Source: an uncultured Lachnospiraceae bacterium (GTDB taxonomy: Bacteria > Bacillota > Clostridia > Lachnospirales > Lachnospiraceae). Taken from it: DNA of 64,000 nucleotides. How positions within the stretch are numbered: the first letter of the stretch is position 1; each line of letters starts with the position of its first letter. The stretch is taken from contig CATLHM010000002.1 in NCBI GenBank assembly GCA_949949005.1, forward strand, positions 186,001-250,000. Reading direction: 5' to 3'. This document shows positions 7,642 through 17,610 of this stretch, one piece after another. The position numbers were made by a program, and so were the translations under genes. The notes below the pieces were generated by a model, which saw nothing but the letters and a program-made list of their open reading frames with translations, searched no databases and was not told where the DNA came from.

Positions 7642-9363
7642 TCAACCTTCTTTCACCTGAAATACTACCTTACAATCCTTAACATGACAGGCAATGCCGC
7701 ATTTAATTATTTTACGCATTCCATTCAGGTGCGGCTGCCTGTCATAGCCTTCTTCCTCTATCTGCTTCATGGCTTTTTTACAGCCAGCATCCAGATTCCC
7801 GTTATCAGCATACTTCACCTCTATCACTAAGGCCGTCTTTTCGGAAAAGATTTCGACCACGATATCCGCAAACCCCATCCCGCTTTCTCTGTTGGAAATC
7901 ACCTTCCATTCTTCATTAAACCGCAAAAGCCCAAGTAAAAATCCATGATAAAAATTTTCTTTCAGTTCGTTTCTTACGGCAGTGTCCCTGACGCTGATCG
8001 TTTCATTCAAATATTGAGTAAAAATCGTCTGCGCCGTCTCTCCATCAGCATTTTTAAAAGCTTCGCAAAATACATCCAGCCTGGCCCTATTTTCCCTGGC
8101 TTTCCCCTGCATCCAGATTCTGATCTGCGCCATGAAAATATTGTGGATCTCTCTATTGGGAATGGCTAACCTGTACAGTTCCCCTACCGGCTCCCCGGTC
8201 TGTGTCAGGTATCCGGTAGTAAAAAGAATGCTCCACACATTTTCAACGCTATCGTACAATTCCTTATAAGTCAACTCCTCCTTCACCGGTTTCATGACAG
8301 ACTCCCCGGCAATCAATCGTTCCACATCATCCCTTGTGCCGGATGACGCTTTATAAAGAAGTTTTTTTATCACGTCATTGCTGCTGGTGTTCGTCCAGTA
8401 ATCCTGCGGAGGCAACGTCCTCTTTACCAAAAGCTTATTCACATAACTGACCACATCCCAAGGGCAATACACATGATCATCCCCGAAACAGTAGCCATCA
8501 TACCATTCCTTTATCACCCCATATTTGTCATCAAGCCCATAATACGCCAGCATTTTTTTAACTTCGTTATCTGTAAAGCCAAAACAGGAAGTAAATTCCG
8601 GGTCTGTGACAGAAAAAACATTCAGGTTATTAAGCCCTGTGAATATACTTTCCTTTGATACCCTTAAACATCCTGTCAAAACCGCAAAGTATAGGCTGTC
8701 ATTGGTTTTAAGCGCCTGCTCAAGCACATTGCGAAGCAATGTGATCATCGGGTCATAATATCCCTGCTCATTTGCTTTTGCCAGCGGCACATCATATTCG
8801 TCAATTAAAATAACTGCCTTTTTCCCATAATGCCTCTCCAGCAGCATAGATAGCATTTTCAGGCTTCCCATCAGCACAGCGTCCGACATGGTAAATACCC
8901 CCTGCCCTGCTGCATCCACCCTAATCATTTGCCTGTATAGCTCCTTCTCCTCACTGCCTAGTCTGCCGCTCTCCAATAGATCATAAAATTTAAGCGCCTC
9001 ATTGCCAATTGTAGAACACATGAGTTGGCGTGCCGTCTCGTAATCGTTTCCGCTTACGTTTTTAAGGCTGATTGATATGACCGGAAATTTCCCCATAAAT
9101 CTCTCGCATAATTCCCTCTCCCCGGTTATACCCAGCCCGTCAAAAACCTTCCTGTCACCGCCAATCTGGAAAAAACATTTCAGCATATCCACATTAAGAG
9201 ATTTTCCAAACCTGCGCGGGCGGGTGAATAAATTCACTTTTCCTCTCCTGCGCAACAGCTCGCTTATCATGGCGGTCTTATCCACATAATAGTAGCCGCC
9301 TGAAATGATTTCCTCAAAGCTTTCAATTCCAACAGGAAGCATCTTTTTTTCCATACCAGCCAT
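7642..9363 (-). CDS. AAA-ATPase-like protein with C-terminal PD-(D/E)XK nuclease-like domain
   Basis: A 573-residue member of a family very common in Clostridia and Bacteroidetes. The N-terminal AAA-ATPase-like domain has the hallmark YYYVDKTAMI (about 24-33), a variant P-loop RPRRFGKS (48-55) and Walker B-like VILIDEYDVPL (about 185-195). The C-terminal domain (about 470-560) carries GFADIVVE then ALVIEVKY, the D and ExK pattern of PD-(D/E)XK enzymes. The biological role is not established; nuclease or anti-phage roles have been suggested for relatives. It is a single-gene unit, convergent with the ABC-F gene, and such genes often occur as multiple paralogues per genome. Confidence 0.88.
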   Translation of the reverse strand: MAGMEKKMLPVGIESFEEIISGGYYYVDKTAMISELLRRRGKVNLFTRPRRFGKSLNVDMLKCFFQIGGDRKVFDGLGITGERELCERFMGKFPVISISLKNVSGNDYETARQLMCSTIGNEALKFYDLLESGRLGSEEKELYRQMIRVDAAGQGVFTMSDAVLMGSLKMLSMLLERHYGKKAVILIDEYDVPLAKANEQGYYDPMITLLRNVLEQALKTNDSLYFAVLTGCLRVSKESIFTGLNNLNVFSVTDPEFTSCFGFTDNEVKKMLAYYGLDDKYGVIKEWYDGYCFGDDHVYCPWDVVSYVNKLLVKRTLPPQDYWTNTSSNDVIKKLLYKASSGTRDDVERLIAGESVMKPVKEELTYKELYDSVENVWSILFTTGYLTQTGEPVGELYRLAIPNREIHNIFMAQIRIWMQGKARENRARLDVFCEAFKNADGETAQTIFTQYLNETISVRDTAVRNELKENFYHGFLLGLLRFNEEWKVISNRESGMGFADIVVEIFSEKTALVIEVKYADNGNLDAGCKKAMKQIEEEGYDRQPHLNGMRKIIKCGIACHVKDCKVVFQVKEG

Positions 9364-9412
9364 ATATTAACTCCTCTCATGGCACTGCATGTATGCTATG
9401 TTAAATTATCAT

Positions 9413-10318
9413 TTAATTTTCATAAGGTGTCACCTGATACACGTAATAATTCAGCCAATTAGAATACAAATTATTGCTGTGGGAACGCCACTGCAGATCC
9501 GGCTTCTTTGTATCATCATCATCAGGATAATAATTTTTAGGAATATGGATAGGAAGTCCTTTGTTTTTATCCCGCAGGTATTCGTTGTGAAGGGTATATC
9601 TGTCATATTCGGGATGGCCTGTGACGAAAATCTGCCTGCCCCCTTCCGTCATACACAGAAACACCCCCGCCTCCTGGGAATCGGCAAGTACCGTGAGCTC
9701 CTTGCAATTGTAAATGGCCTCGGAGCTTACTGCGGTGTGCCTGCTGTGGGGAATCATGAAATAATCGTCAAATCCCCTTACCAGAGGAATCTTCCTGTTC
9801 ATAACTTTATGCCGGTAAACGCCGAAAAGCTTCTCGGGCAGAAGAATCTTCTCTATCCCAAAATGATAATAGAGCCCTGCCTGTGCCCCCCAGCAAATAT
9901 GGAGTGTGGATGTGACATTTTTTTTTGTCCATTCCATGATCTCGCACAGCTCATCCCAATAGTCTACCTCTTCAAAGGGAATCTGCTCCACCGGCGCTCC
10001 GGTAATGATCAGACCGTCAAATCTTCTCTCCCTGAGCTCATCAAAGGTATTGTAAAATCTGTTTAAATGCTGAATCGGCGTGTTTAAGGAATGATGGCTG
10101 TTCATCTTCATAAAGGAAACATCAATCTGAAGAGGGGTGTTGGACAGCACACGGGCAAGCTGCAACTCCGTGTCCTGCTTGACCGGCATCAGATTCAGGA
10201 TACAAATCTGCAAGGGACGGATATCCTGATGCATGGCCCGGTATTCGTCCATCACAAAAATATTTTCATTCTCCAATATTTCCTTTGCGGGAAGCTCTCT
10301 CTGTACTTTAATCGGCAT
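9413..10318 (-). CDS. metA: Homoserine O-acyltransferase, probably acetyl-CoA specific
   Basis: First committed step of methionine synthesis: acylation of the homoserine hydroxyl. The 301 residues match MetA length. The nucleophile is Cys142 in [13 protein letters not shown]; the His/Glu partners fall in GHPEYDRY. Residue 111 is Glu (GAPVEQ), which in characterised MetA proteins goes with acetyl-CoA use, while Gly at this place goes with succinyl-CoA; so despite the family's common name I predict an O-acetyltransferase. The ATG follows GGAGTAAGAAAA. No S-box, T-box or other riboswitch fits in the 64 bases between it and ligA. Confidence 0.95.
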   Translation of the reverse strand: MPIKVQRELPAKEILENENIFVMDEYRAMHQDIRPLQICILNLMPVKQDTELQLARVLSNTPLQIDVSFMKMNSHHSLNTPIQHLNRFYNTFDELRERRFDGLIITGAPVEQIPFEEVDYWDELCEIMEWTKKNVTSTLHICWGAQAGLYYHFGIEKILLPEKLFGVYRHKVMNRKIPLVRGFDDYFMIPHSRHTAVSSEAIYNCKELTVLADSQEAGVFLCMTEGGRQIFVTGHPEYDRYTLHNEYLRDKNKGLPIHIPKNYYPDDDDTKKPDLQWRSHSNNLYSNWLNYYVYQVTPYEN

Positions 10319-10382
10319 TTTTCTTACTCCATTTCCATAGTTTAGTGTATTAATCAGGATTTAATTTTTATGCAACCGCTTT

Positions 10383-12362
10383 TTAGGCTCCAAAACGGCT
10401 GACAAACTCATCCTCCGTGATAATGGGAATTCCCAATTCCTTTGCCTTTCGGTTTTTGGACGAGGCAGAATCCTTGTCATTGTTTACAAGATAACTGGTT
10501 TTGGAGGTAACGCTTCCTGTCACCTTACCGCCAGCAGCCTCCACATAAGCCTTAAATTCATCCCGGTTTTTATAAGAATGGACGTCGCCCGTGATCACGA
10601 AGGTAAGCCCTGTGCATTTTCCTTCTTTATCAGGCGCCAAATCCACCTTTTCTATTGTAACCTCCTTTAGCAATTCTTTCAAGGAGGACCTGTTCTTCTC
10701 ATTTTCGTACCAAAGAACAACGGAGCCTGACTTTTCCGGCCCAATGCCGTCAATGTCCTCAAACCCTTTCGTTTCCTCCAGCCGTTCCAAAAATCCATCG
10801 AAGCCGCACTCGGCAATGATCTTTTTTCCGGCGTCAATGCCGATCATGGGAATGCAGAGCGCATAAATAAAATTCACAGGATGTACCTGTCTGCTCTTTT
10901 CAATGGCACGCATCATATTTTCACAGGACTTATCCCCAAAGCCCTCCATAACCCGAATCCTCTCCGCATACCGGGACAGCCGGAAAATATCTGCAAAATC
11001 GCTGATAAATCCCTCATTCATAAAGCGAAGCATGGTTTGGATGGACAAACCGTCGATATCCATCCCTGACTTACTGACAAAGCGGGTAAACTTCTTCACG
11101 TGCTTTGCGCTGCACTCCGGATTCGTACAGTGCAGGGTTTTGGTTCTGCTCTTTTCGCTGGTATGGATTTCTGTCTCCGCACCACATACCGGACACCTGG
11201 AAGGAATCTCAATCTCCCCCGAGGCCATTTTGACGGAAATACATTTGGGAATGATCTTGTTTGCCTTGATGACCTCCAGGGTACATTCCTTCCCGATACC
11301 AAGCCGCTCCATCTCGCTGAGATTACACAGAGAAGCCCGGGAAACCGTGGTTCCCTCCAACTGGACCGGCTCAAATACCGCTACCGGGGAGATCGTGGAG
11401 GCCGCGCAGGACCATTCCACATACAAAAGCTTTGAGAGGGCGGAAACATCCTGCCATTTGAAGGCATAACCTGCCTTGGTAGCATGATGGCCGGTGACGC
11501 TGCCGGAAGCGGCATACTCCGTATCGTCATAGCAGATCACCAGGCCGTCCACCGGCAGATCCATCTCTTTGTTTTCCACCTTTTTGCTCCACCTCTCTAT
11601 CGCATCAGCAAGACTGTCCGAGTCCGCCATCTCCCTGTCCACCACCGTAAACCCTTCTCTTTCAAGGAAATCCATCCTCTCGCCCCATTGCACCATAGGT
11701 TTATCCAGATATACCAACGTAAAGGCATGGAAGCAGACCCGCCTCTCCTTCACCTTTCCCGGGTCGTCCAGACTTAAGGTGCCGGATGCCAGGTTACGGG
11801 GGTTGGCATACTTCTCGTCGTCATCCTCCACCATGGCGTTGATCTGTTCAAAATCCGTATAGGAGATTACAGCCTCCCCCCGAACCACCATATGGCCCTG
11901 GTACTTTATTTTCAGCGGGAAACCTTTTATGGAATTCTTCAAATAAGTAATGTTTGTACCCACCGTCCCGTTTCCTCTGGTGAGGATCTTGCCAAGCCGC
12001 CCCTTGTCATAGGTGAGAACCAGGGTAAGACCGTCCAGCTTCCATGAGAGCCAGACCTTCCTGTCCTCCGCCCACTTAATCAGCTCGCTCACCTGCTTGG
12101 TTTTCGCCAAAGACAGGGCCGGAAACTCGTGGGGCTCTTTTTCCCCATTATTTTCTTCATAGCCGGTATTTTGGGTAGGGCTATCCGGAAGGATATAGCC
12201 GGTTCTGGCTTCTAACTCCAAAAGCTCGTCGAACATGGCGTCCCACTCATAGTTGGAAATAATCTCCTCTCCCCCATTATAGTAAATTTCTGATGACTCA
12301 TTCAGTTTTTTTACTAATTCCTCACACCTTTTTCTATAATCGTCCACTTTCCAGGCCTCCAT
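10383..12362 (-). CDS. ligA: NAD-dependent DNA ligase
   Basis: Seals nicks in replication and repair using NAD+. The chain of 659 residues shows, in order: the NMN-binding Ia region (about 1-50), the adenylation domain with the lysine nucleophile in KLDG (Lys108) and RGEAVISY, the OB fold, a four-cysteine zinc finger (CPVCGAE ... CTNPEC), helix-hairpin-helix repeats, and a C-terminal BRCT domain (LTFVITGDVHSYKNRDE). I use the ATG at 12360-12362 (MEAWKVDDYR). The frame stays open to a GTG at 12422 near the preceding gene, but that extension has no family match. Sequence is somewhat divergent from E. coli LigA, as in the shorter clostridial ligase group. Confidence 0.93.
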   Translation of the reverse strand: MEAWKVDDYRKRCEELVKKLNESSEIYYNGGEEIISNYEWDAMFDELLELEARTGYILPDSPTQNTGYEENNGEKEPHEFPALSLAKTKQVSELIKWAEDRKVWLSWKLDGLTLVLTYDKGRLGKILTRGNGTVGTNITYLKNSIKGFPLKIKYQGHMVVRGEAVISYTDFEQINAMVEDDDEKYANPRNLASGTLSLDDPGKVKERRVCFHAFTLVYLDKPMVQWGERMDFLEREGFTVVDREMADSDSLADAIERWSKKVENKEMDLPVDGLVICYDDTEYAASGSVTGHHATKAGYAFKWQDVSALSKLLYVEWSCAASTISPVAVFEPVQLEGTTVSRASLCNLSEMERLGIGKECTLEVIKANKIIPKCISVKMASGEIEIPSRCPVCGAETEIHTSEKSRTKTLHCTNPECSAKHVKKFTRFVSKSGMDIDGLSIQTMLRFMNEGFISDFADIFRLSRYAERIRVMEGFGDKSCENMMRAIEKSRQVHPVNFIYALCIPMIGIDAGKKIIAECGFDGFLERLEETKGFEDIDGIGPEKSGSVVLWYENEKNRSSLKELLKEVTIEKVDLAPDKEGKCTGLTFVITGDVHSYKNRDEFKAYVEAAGGKVTGSVTSKTSYLVNNDKDSASSKNRKAKELGIPIITEDEFVSRFGA

Positions 12363-12428
12363 TCTGCAAGTTATCCTGCACGGCTTCAAATTTTCTATGC
12401 AAATTGTTTTTAAATATAACACGTTCTT

Positions 12429-13145
12429 CTACGTTTTCCCGAAGCACGAATTATATAACACTTGTATTTCCTCTTTTGACAACTTCCGATATTCCCCATT
12501 TTTCAAGCCTTTCAGGCTTATATTCATGATTCTTGTTCTCTTAATGGAAATGACGTGAACCCCCAGCTCTCTCGTCATACGCTTTATCTGTCTGTTGACT
12601 CCCTGAGTTAATACAATTTTGAACTGATATTTCCCATTTTTTTCTACCCGGCAGGGCTTTGTGGTGATGTCGAGCTCCGAAAGATACACTCCCGCACCCA
12701 TTTTTTGTAAAAAATCCTCGGTGACCTCCCGGTTCACTCTCACAAGATATTCTTTCTCATGGCCGGCGCTCCCCTTCATCAGAGCCTGGATCAGTTCTCC
12801 ATCGTTTGTCAGCAGCATCAGTCCTTCCGAATCCTTATCCAGCCTTCCCGCATAGGTCACACGGACAGGAAACTTCACCATATCCGTGATCTTCCTGTCC
12901 GCAAATCTGTCTTTTTCCGTACATGTTACTCCTACCGGCTTATAATAAGCCAAGACCACCTTCTCATCCTTTCCCCGGACAGGTTTCCCGTTGACGGTGA
13001 TCCTGTCCCTGTCATCTACCTGCATTCCTGTCTCTGCTTTTTCACCGTTGACCATCACTCTTCCCTCACTGATCAAACGGTCTGCCTCCCTTCGGGAGCA
13101 CAGACCGCAGGAGGCAAGGTATTTATTCAAACGTTCCTTCTCCAT
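12429..13145 (-). CDS. rluF: RNA pseudouridine synthase, RluF/RsuA family
   Basis: Isomerises a uridine in 23S rRNA. The 238 residues start with an S4 RNA-binding domain (RLNKYLASCGLCSRREADRL, about 4-60), followed by the catalytic domain with the aspartate in GRLDKDSEGLMLLTNDG (about 100-116) and the C-terminal motif TQGVNRQIKRM. The sequence around the catalytic Asp resembles RluF more than RluB or RsuA, but these subfamilies are close, so the exact target site is uncertain. It is the middle gene of a likely hflX-rluF-ligA transcript, with short spacers of 20 and 66 bases. Confidence 0.88.
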   Translation of the reverse strand: MEKERLNKYLASCGLCSRREADRLISEGRVMVNGEKAETGMQVDDRDRITVNGKPVRGKDEKVVLAYYKPVGVTCTEKDRFADRKITDMVKFPVRVTYAGRLDKDSEGLMLLTNDGELIQALMKGSAGHEKEYLVRVNREVTEDFLQKMGAGVYLSELDITTKPCRVEKNGKYQFKIVLTQGVNRQIKRMTRELGVHVISIKRTRIMNISLKGLKNGEYRKLSKEEIQVLYNSCFGKT

Positions 13146-13164
13146 CTATTGTCTTTCCTTTCTC

Positions 13165-14484
13165 TCACATTATGTATTCCGAATACTTCTCTTTATCTGC
13201 TTTGTGGCATTTTACACGGATCCAGGTTCCCTTTTCTTCGTATTTTTTTTCCAGCACGTGGGCATGTTCCATAAAATAGGATAAAATACTGCCTTTTTCA
13301 TAAGGAAACAAAAAATCCACAGTCTGATAGTCTGCATAAACCAGGCTTATCACCTTCTCAGTCAAAGCCCTGAGAGAGTTTTCCTCCTTTGCAGAAATAT
13401 AGATCTTATCCTCCCCCACGAGCTGCGGGTAGGTGATTTCTTCCGCACACTTATCTGCCTTGTTAAAAACAGTCACCACAGGGATTTCTCCCGCTCCCAG
13501 CTCATTCAGGGTTTCCCTGGTGGTATCCATCTGCTCCCTGAAGTTGGGATCGGAATAATCCACTACATGTAGAAGTAAATCTGCATTTAACACTTCAGAT
13601 AGTGTGGACTGGAAAGCCTGCACCAGGCCATGGGGCAGCTTGTGAATAAAGCCCACGGTATCTGAGAGCAAAAAATCCCGGTTGTTGCCTGTATTGATCC
13701 TTCTCACCGTGGTATCCAAGGTGGCGAACAGCATGTCCTTTTCCAGCACCTTTTTTTCCTCATTTTTCATGTAAATGTCTATCATGGCATTCATGATGGT
13801 TGACTTGCCCGCATTGGTATATCCCGTCATTGCCACCAGAGGAATCCCGTCCTCCTGGCGTTTTTTGCGCTGCAACTGCCTTTCGGCGGAAAGCTCCTTC
13901 AGCTCCCGGGAGAGCTCGGAAATTCTCTGCTCGATCCTTCGCCTGTCCAGCTCCAGCTTTTTTTCCCCGGCTCCCCGGCTGCTCATGCTGCCGCTGGTTC
14001 CTCCCTGCCTGGTCAGGGCCTTATGCATTCCCACCAGCCTGGGCAAAAGATATTTCAGCTTGGCGCACTCCACCTGAAGCTTGGCCTCCCTGGTTCTGGC
14101 CCGCCGTTCAAAAATATCCAGAATCAGTGAGGTTCTGTCCAAAATCGGCTTATTAAGCTCCTCCTGCAGGTTTCGGAGCTGGGAAGGGCTCAGGGAATTG
14201 TCAAACACGATCACATCCGCCTCAAGATTCTCCGCCGCCTCTTTCACCTCCCGAACCTTTCCGGTTCCGATATAGAGACCTTTATTGACGGTTTCCATTT
14301 TCTGTGTGATCACTCCCACAGGTTCCATAAAACAGGCCTCAGCCAGGCTTCCTAATTCTTCCATGGAATACTCAAAATTCTCCTTGTCGGTTCCGTCATC
14401 CACTCCCACGAGCAAAACCTTCTCCCAGTCTTCTCTACTATTATCTTCTCTCATTTTATTGTTATTTTCCATATATTTCGTCAT
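13165..14484 (-). CDS. hflX: Ribosome-associated GTPase HflX
   Basis: HflX splits stalled 70S ribosomes, for example after heat shock. The 439 residues show the N-terminal HflX domain (about 20-190, with VIVFDNSLSPSQLRNL), the glycine/serine-rich loop GTSGSMSSRGAGEKKLELD that contacts the peptidyl transferase centre, a coiled helical pair, and a GTPase domain with G1 GYTNAGKST (about 222), G3 DTVGF and G4 VFNKAD. The N-terminal 15-20 residues are low complexity; ATG codons at 14484 and 14472 are both possible. It appears to head a short operon with the pseudouridine synthase, both acting on the ribosome. Confidence 0.95.
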   Translation of the reverse strand: MTKYMENNNKMREDNSREDWEKVLLVGVDDGTDKENFEYSMEELGSLAEACFMEPVGVITQKMETVNKGLYIGTGKVREVKEAAENLEADVIVFDNSLSPSQLRNLQEELNKPILDRTSLILDIFERRARTREAKLQVECAKLKYLLPRLVGMHKALTRQGGTSGSMSSRGAGEKKLELDRRRIEQRISELSRELKELSAERQLQRKKRQEDGIPLVAMTGYTNAGKSTIMNAMIDIYMKNEEKKVLEKDMLFATLDTTVRRINTGNNRDFLLSDTVGFIHKLPHGLVQAFQSTLSEVLNADLLLHVVDYSDPNFREQMDTTRETLNELGAGEIPVVTVFNKADKCAEEITYPQLVGEDKIYISAKEENSLRALTEKVISLVYADYQTVDFLFPYEKGSILSYFMEHAHVLEKKYEEKGTWIRVKCHKADKEKYSEYIM

Positions 14485-14511
14485 TCCTTTCCATGACAGG
14501 CCACTGTCAGG

Positions 14512-15825
14512 CTATCTTCCACCTAAACCGCCTGCCAAACCATACAATCTCTCGATCAGTTCAAAAAAATTTTCAAATGTTTTTTGGCAACATCCGGGAT
14601 TTAAGATGGTCACTTTTCCGGTTCTCAGGCCAATCAGCGTAAACGCCATAGCCATTCTGTGATCCTCATAGGTTTCCACCTCCGCCTCCTCTATCCCGCC
14701 GGGATAAATCCGGATTCCATCGTCCTGAGGTACCTCCTCACAGACAACCCCCATCCGTTTCAGCTCCGTCAATATAGCGGCTATCCTGTCGGATTCCTGA
14801 AACCGTATATGCCCAATCTCCCTGATCAGGGTAGGGCTCTTGGCAAAAGGCGCAAGCGCCGCCATTGTCATGGTCTGATCCGAAAAATCCTTCATGGAAA
14901 GGGTCAGGCCGGGATAGCCCTCAAGCTCCTTTCCCGAAATCCATATTCCCTCTTTTCTGTCCTCATACTTACATCCCATCTGCCGCAGGGCTTCTAAAAA
15001 TCGAATATCACCCTGCAAAGAATCATCATGTACATTTTTGACTATTACCTCCGTTCTTAATAATGGCGCCATTGCATAAAAATAACAGGCTCCGGAAACA
15101 TCCGGTTCCACCTGATACTCCCCAATTCCAAAATCTTCTTTGTGAGGAATGCTCCATCCCCCCTCCTCGGGCTTTACATCAATCCCAAACTGTCTCATCA
15201 TGGCAAGGGTCATCCTGATATAGGCGCCCTGCGCTCTCTGTCCTGACAGCTTCACCTTCAGCCCTTCTTTTGGCACAACGCCGGACATCAAAAGGGCGCT
15301 GGCAAACTGACTGCTGATCTTCGTGTCAATGAGGACTTCTTTAAGGGAAAAGGAATCCGACTTCATAAAGAAAGGGAAATGCCCCTCCTCTCCCCTGAAA
15401 ACAAAGACAACGCCGGCCTCTTTCAGCAAATCTAAAAGCGGCTTCATGGGACGTCTGCACATCTGAGGGGAAGCCGTGAGCTCATACTCCCCGCCTGCAA
15501 GAGCCAGCATCACCGTAAGGAACCTGGCAGCTGTCCCTGCACTCCTCACATTTATGGCCGCTTTCCTGTTGGGGATGTCACCTCTCATTCCCTGTATCGT
15601 CACGATCTTATAGTTCTCATCCGCCTCCACCTCAAATCCTAATTTCTCCAGGCATTCAAGAAAGGCCCTGGAATCGTCGCTGAATAAAACGCCTTTCAGC
15701 CGGCACCGAAAACCGGAGAGCGCTGCCAAAAGCAGCGCCCGGTTTGTGATGCTTTTTGATCCCGGAACCTCCACAGATATCGAATTTATTTTCTCTATTT
15801 TCTTCACAACATATTTATTTCCCAT
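14512..15825 (-). CDS. aroA: 3-phosphoshikimate 1-carboxyvinyltransferase (EPSP synthase)
   Basis: Sixth step of the shikimate pathway. The 437 residues show the substrate-binding motifs PGSKSITNRALLLAAL near the N-terminus, NVRSAGTAARFLT in the middle and FQESDRIAA ... DDGI ... YEDHRMAMAF near the C-terminus. The ATG at 15823-15825 follows GAGGA by 7 bases, so I prefer it to the TTG at 15852. The gene is about 18 kb from the aroE-aroK-aroQ block in this window, so the pathway is split. It is followed 28 bases later by hflX, but the functional link is not obvious. Confidence 0.96.
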   Translation of the reverse strand: MGNKYVVKKIEKINSISVEVPGSKSITNRALLLAALSGFRCRLKGVLFSDDSRAFLECLEKLGFEVEADENYKIVTIQGMRGDIPNRKAAINVRSAGTAARFLTVMLALAGGEYELTASPQMCRRPMKPLLDLLKEAGVVFVFRGEEGHFPFFMKSDSFSLKEVLIDTKISSQFASALLMSGVVPKEGLKVKLSGQRAQGAYIRMTLAMMRQFGIDVKPEEGGWSIPHKEDFGIGEYQVEPDVSGACYFYAMAPLLRTEVIVKNVHDDSLQGDIRFLEALRQMGCKYEDRKEGIWISGKELEGYPGLTLSMKDFSDQTMTMAALAPFAKSPTLIREIGHIRFQESDRIAAILTELKRMGVVCEEVPQDDGIRIYPGGIEEAEVETYEDHRMAMAFTLIGLRTGKVTILNPGCCQKTFENFFELIERLYGLAGGLGGR

Positions 15826-15928
15826 TGTCAAATCCTCATTTAATTTTATCAAAATGTTATAGTTTCGGCTTTTATAGCTCTTCTACTACTATAACAACTT
15901 TTTGCGATTCTGCCAATGGGAAATATTT

Positions 15929-16600
15929 TTACAGCTCTTTATTTCTGATCATCCGCAGGGAAATTCGGTAGGAGATCACAACAACTGCTGCGCAGAGAGC
16001 CAAAAGAACCGTTACGAACTCCACCGGCGGAACCTCCTCCAGACGTTTTAGAGCCTCCAGACTAATCCCTGCCATCTGGCATAGTTTCAATCCCCCGAAT
16101 ATTAAAACCGCCAGGCCAAGCATTACGATCACATAAATATTCCTTGCCTTCTCCACTCCCAGCTTAAAAACGACAGGGAGGGTTACACTGCTTACGCCCA
16201 CAAATAAAACGAACAAAATCACGTTCCCGGACCAGTCAAAGCTGGTTGTAACCCATCTCGAAGCGCCATTGAACCGATAAGGACTCAGCTCCAAAAAAAA
16301 TCCAAACAAAAGCCCAACCAGCAAAGCACTTGTCTCTATCAGAATCAAGAGAATGTATTTTGACTGCACCAGCATTTTTCTGCTCACCGGCATGGTGAGG
16401 GCAAATCTGTTAAAGTAAACTGCCTCGTCCATGGAAGAAGTACTCAGAAGCAATGTGTTTCCCATCACCAAGAGATAAGTTACCATAAAAGAGGAATTTT
16501 TTAAAAACACAGACCACGCTGTCAAAAATGCTGCTACCAAAAAATATTGTTTTAAAAATCCCTTCAGATAATATAAATCCTTTAAAACAAGACCTTTCAT
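15929..16600 (-). CDS. ABC-2 type transporter permease
   Basis: A 223-residue integral membrane protein with about six hydrophobic helices (for example FLVAAFLTAWSVFL, YILLILIETSALLVGLLFGFFL, VILFVLFVGVSSVTLPVVF, VTVLLALCAAVVVISYRI). The N-terminus MKGLVLKDLYYLKGFLK and the pattern FALTMPVSRKMLVQSKYIL are typical of the ABC-2 permeases that partner YtrA-regulated ATPases. It is the third gene of a GntR-ATPase-permease operon and should form the membrane part of that exporter. The substrate is unknown; relatives affect cell-envelope stress or antibiotic responses. Confidence 0.85.
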   Translation of the reverse strand: MKGLVLKDLYYLKGFLKQYFLVAAFLTAWSVFLKNSSFMVTYLLVMGNTLLLSTSSMDEAVYFNRFALTMPVSRKMLVQSKYILLILIETSALLVGLLFGFFLELSPYRFNGASRWVTTSFDWSGNVILFVLFVGVSSVTLPVVFKLGVEKARNIYVIVMLGLAVLIFGGLKLCQMAGISLEALKRLEEVPPVEFVTVLLALCAAVVVISYRISLRMIRNKEL

Positions 16601-16661
16601 CTTTTCATCCTTTCCAAATCTAAATTTGAGGGGAAGATACCCCGTTACCCTGTCCCAGCAT

Positions 16662-17606
16662 CTAATGTCCCCCGGCCGACCTTACAAAATAGAGCATGAC
16701 GTCTTCTATGCTGGCCCGGTCCAATGCGAACTGACTCTCGCTGACCTTCTCTGCCTCTTTCGGAAAACGGCTCTCCATCAATCCTTGTCTGTCCTTTACC
16801 AGCACATTGACCCCAAATTCATTTTCTTCCTTTCCCGCAATAAGCCCCTCGGGAATCAACGCTGCCTGTTTCCTGGTGCATTTGACGATCCCATAATTGT
16901 AAAGAAGCTCATCCTTATTTTCCGTGAGAAGAAGCTTTCCCTTATGAATCAGCATCACATAGTCCGCAATCTTTTCAATATCGGAGGTGATATGGGAGGA
17001 TAGAAAGACGGTGTGCTCCCCATCCTCGATAAATTCCCTGAAAATATCAAGGATTTCGCTTCTTATCACCGGATCAAGGCCGCTGGTGGCTTCGTCCAAA
17101 ATCAGGAGCCGGCTGTCATGGGACAATGCCACAGCAATAGACAGCTTCATTTTCATTCCCTTGGACAGTTCCTTTATCTTCTTATTCATGGGCAGTTCAA
17201 ACTTGTTTATATATTTTAGAAACCTCTCTTCATCCCATGTGCGGTAGATATTTTTCATAATTTTGGAAATATATTTTAGATTTAACTCTGTAGAGAGATT
17301 ACAGCCGTCGAATACCACTCCGATCTGTTCCCGCCAGGACTCATCCTGAGAAATATCCACATCTTTGGAGTCCTTTCTCCTCTCCCTTATCTTATGTCCC
17401 AAAAGCTCCACTTCCCCCTCGTCTGCCGGAATAATCCCCAGAATTGCAAGGATTGTGGTGCTTTTCCCGGCTCCGTTTTCCCCGACAAAGCCTACAACGG
17501 AACCGGTAGGAATCTGAAAGCTCACATGGTCTAAGGTAAACCCCTCATACCGCTTTGTCAGATTCTTTACAACAACTGCATTTTCCATAGATTCCCCGTC
17601 TTTCAT
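16662..17606 (-). CDS. ABC transporter ATP-binding protein
   Basis: The ATPase of the YtrA-type exporter, 314 residues. Walker A is GENGAGKST (about 40-48), the signature is LSKGMKMKLSIAVAL, Walker B is LLILDEATSGLDP, and the switch histidine is in SSHITSDI. About 90 residues beyond the ATPase core form the C-terminal extension seen in ABC-2 exporters. The ATG at 17606 is placed four bases after the GntR stop codon, and the GGAGGAG at the end of the GntR gene serves as its binding site; this implies translational coupling. Confidence 0.92.
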   Translation of the reverse strand: MKDGESMENAVVVKNLTKRYEGFTLDHVSFQIPTGSVVGFVGENGAGKSTTILAILGIIPADEGEVELLGHKIRERRKDSKDVDISQDESWREQIGVVFDGCNLSTELNLKYISKIMKNIYRTWDEERFLKYINKFELPMNKKIKELSKGMKMKLSIAVALSHDSRLLILDEATSGLDPVIRSEILDIFREFIEDGEHTVFLSSHITSDIEKIADYVMLIHKGKLLLTENKDELLYNYGIVKCTRKQAALIPEGLIAGKEENEFGVNVLVKDRQGLMESRFPKEAEKVSESQFALDRASIEDVMLYFVRSAGGH

Positions 17607-17610
17607 CCGC

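Noticed and set aside
10319-10382. Possible methionine riboswitch or T-box before metA
   Set aside because: Only 64 bases lie between ligA and metA, too few for an S-box or T-box, and no conserved core is visible.
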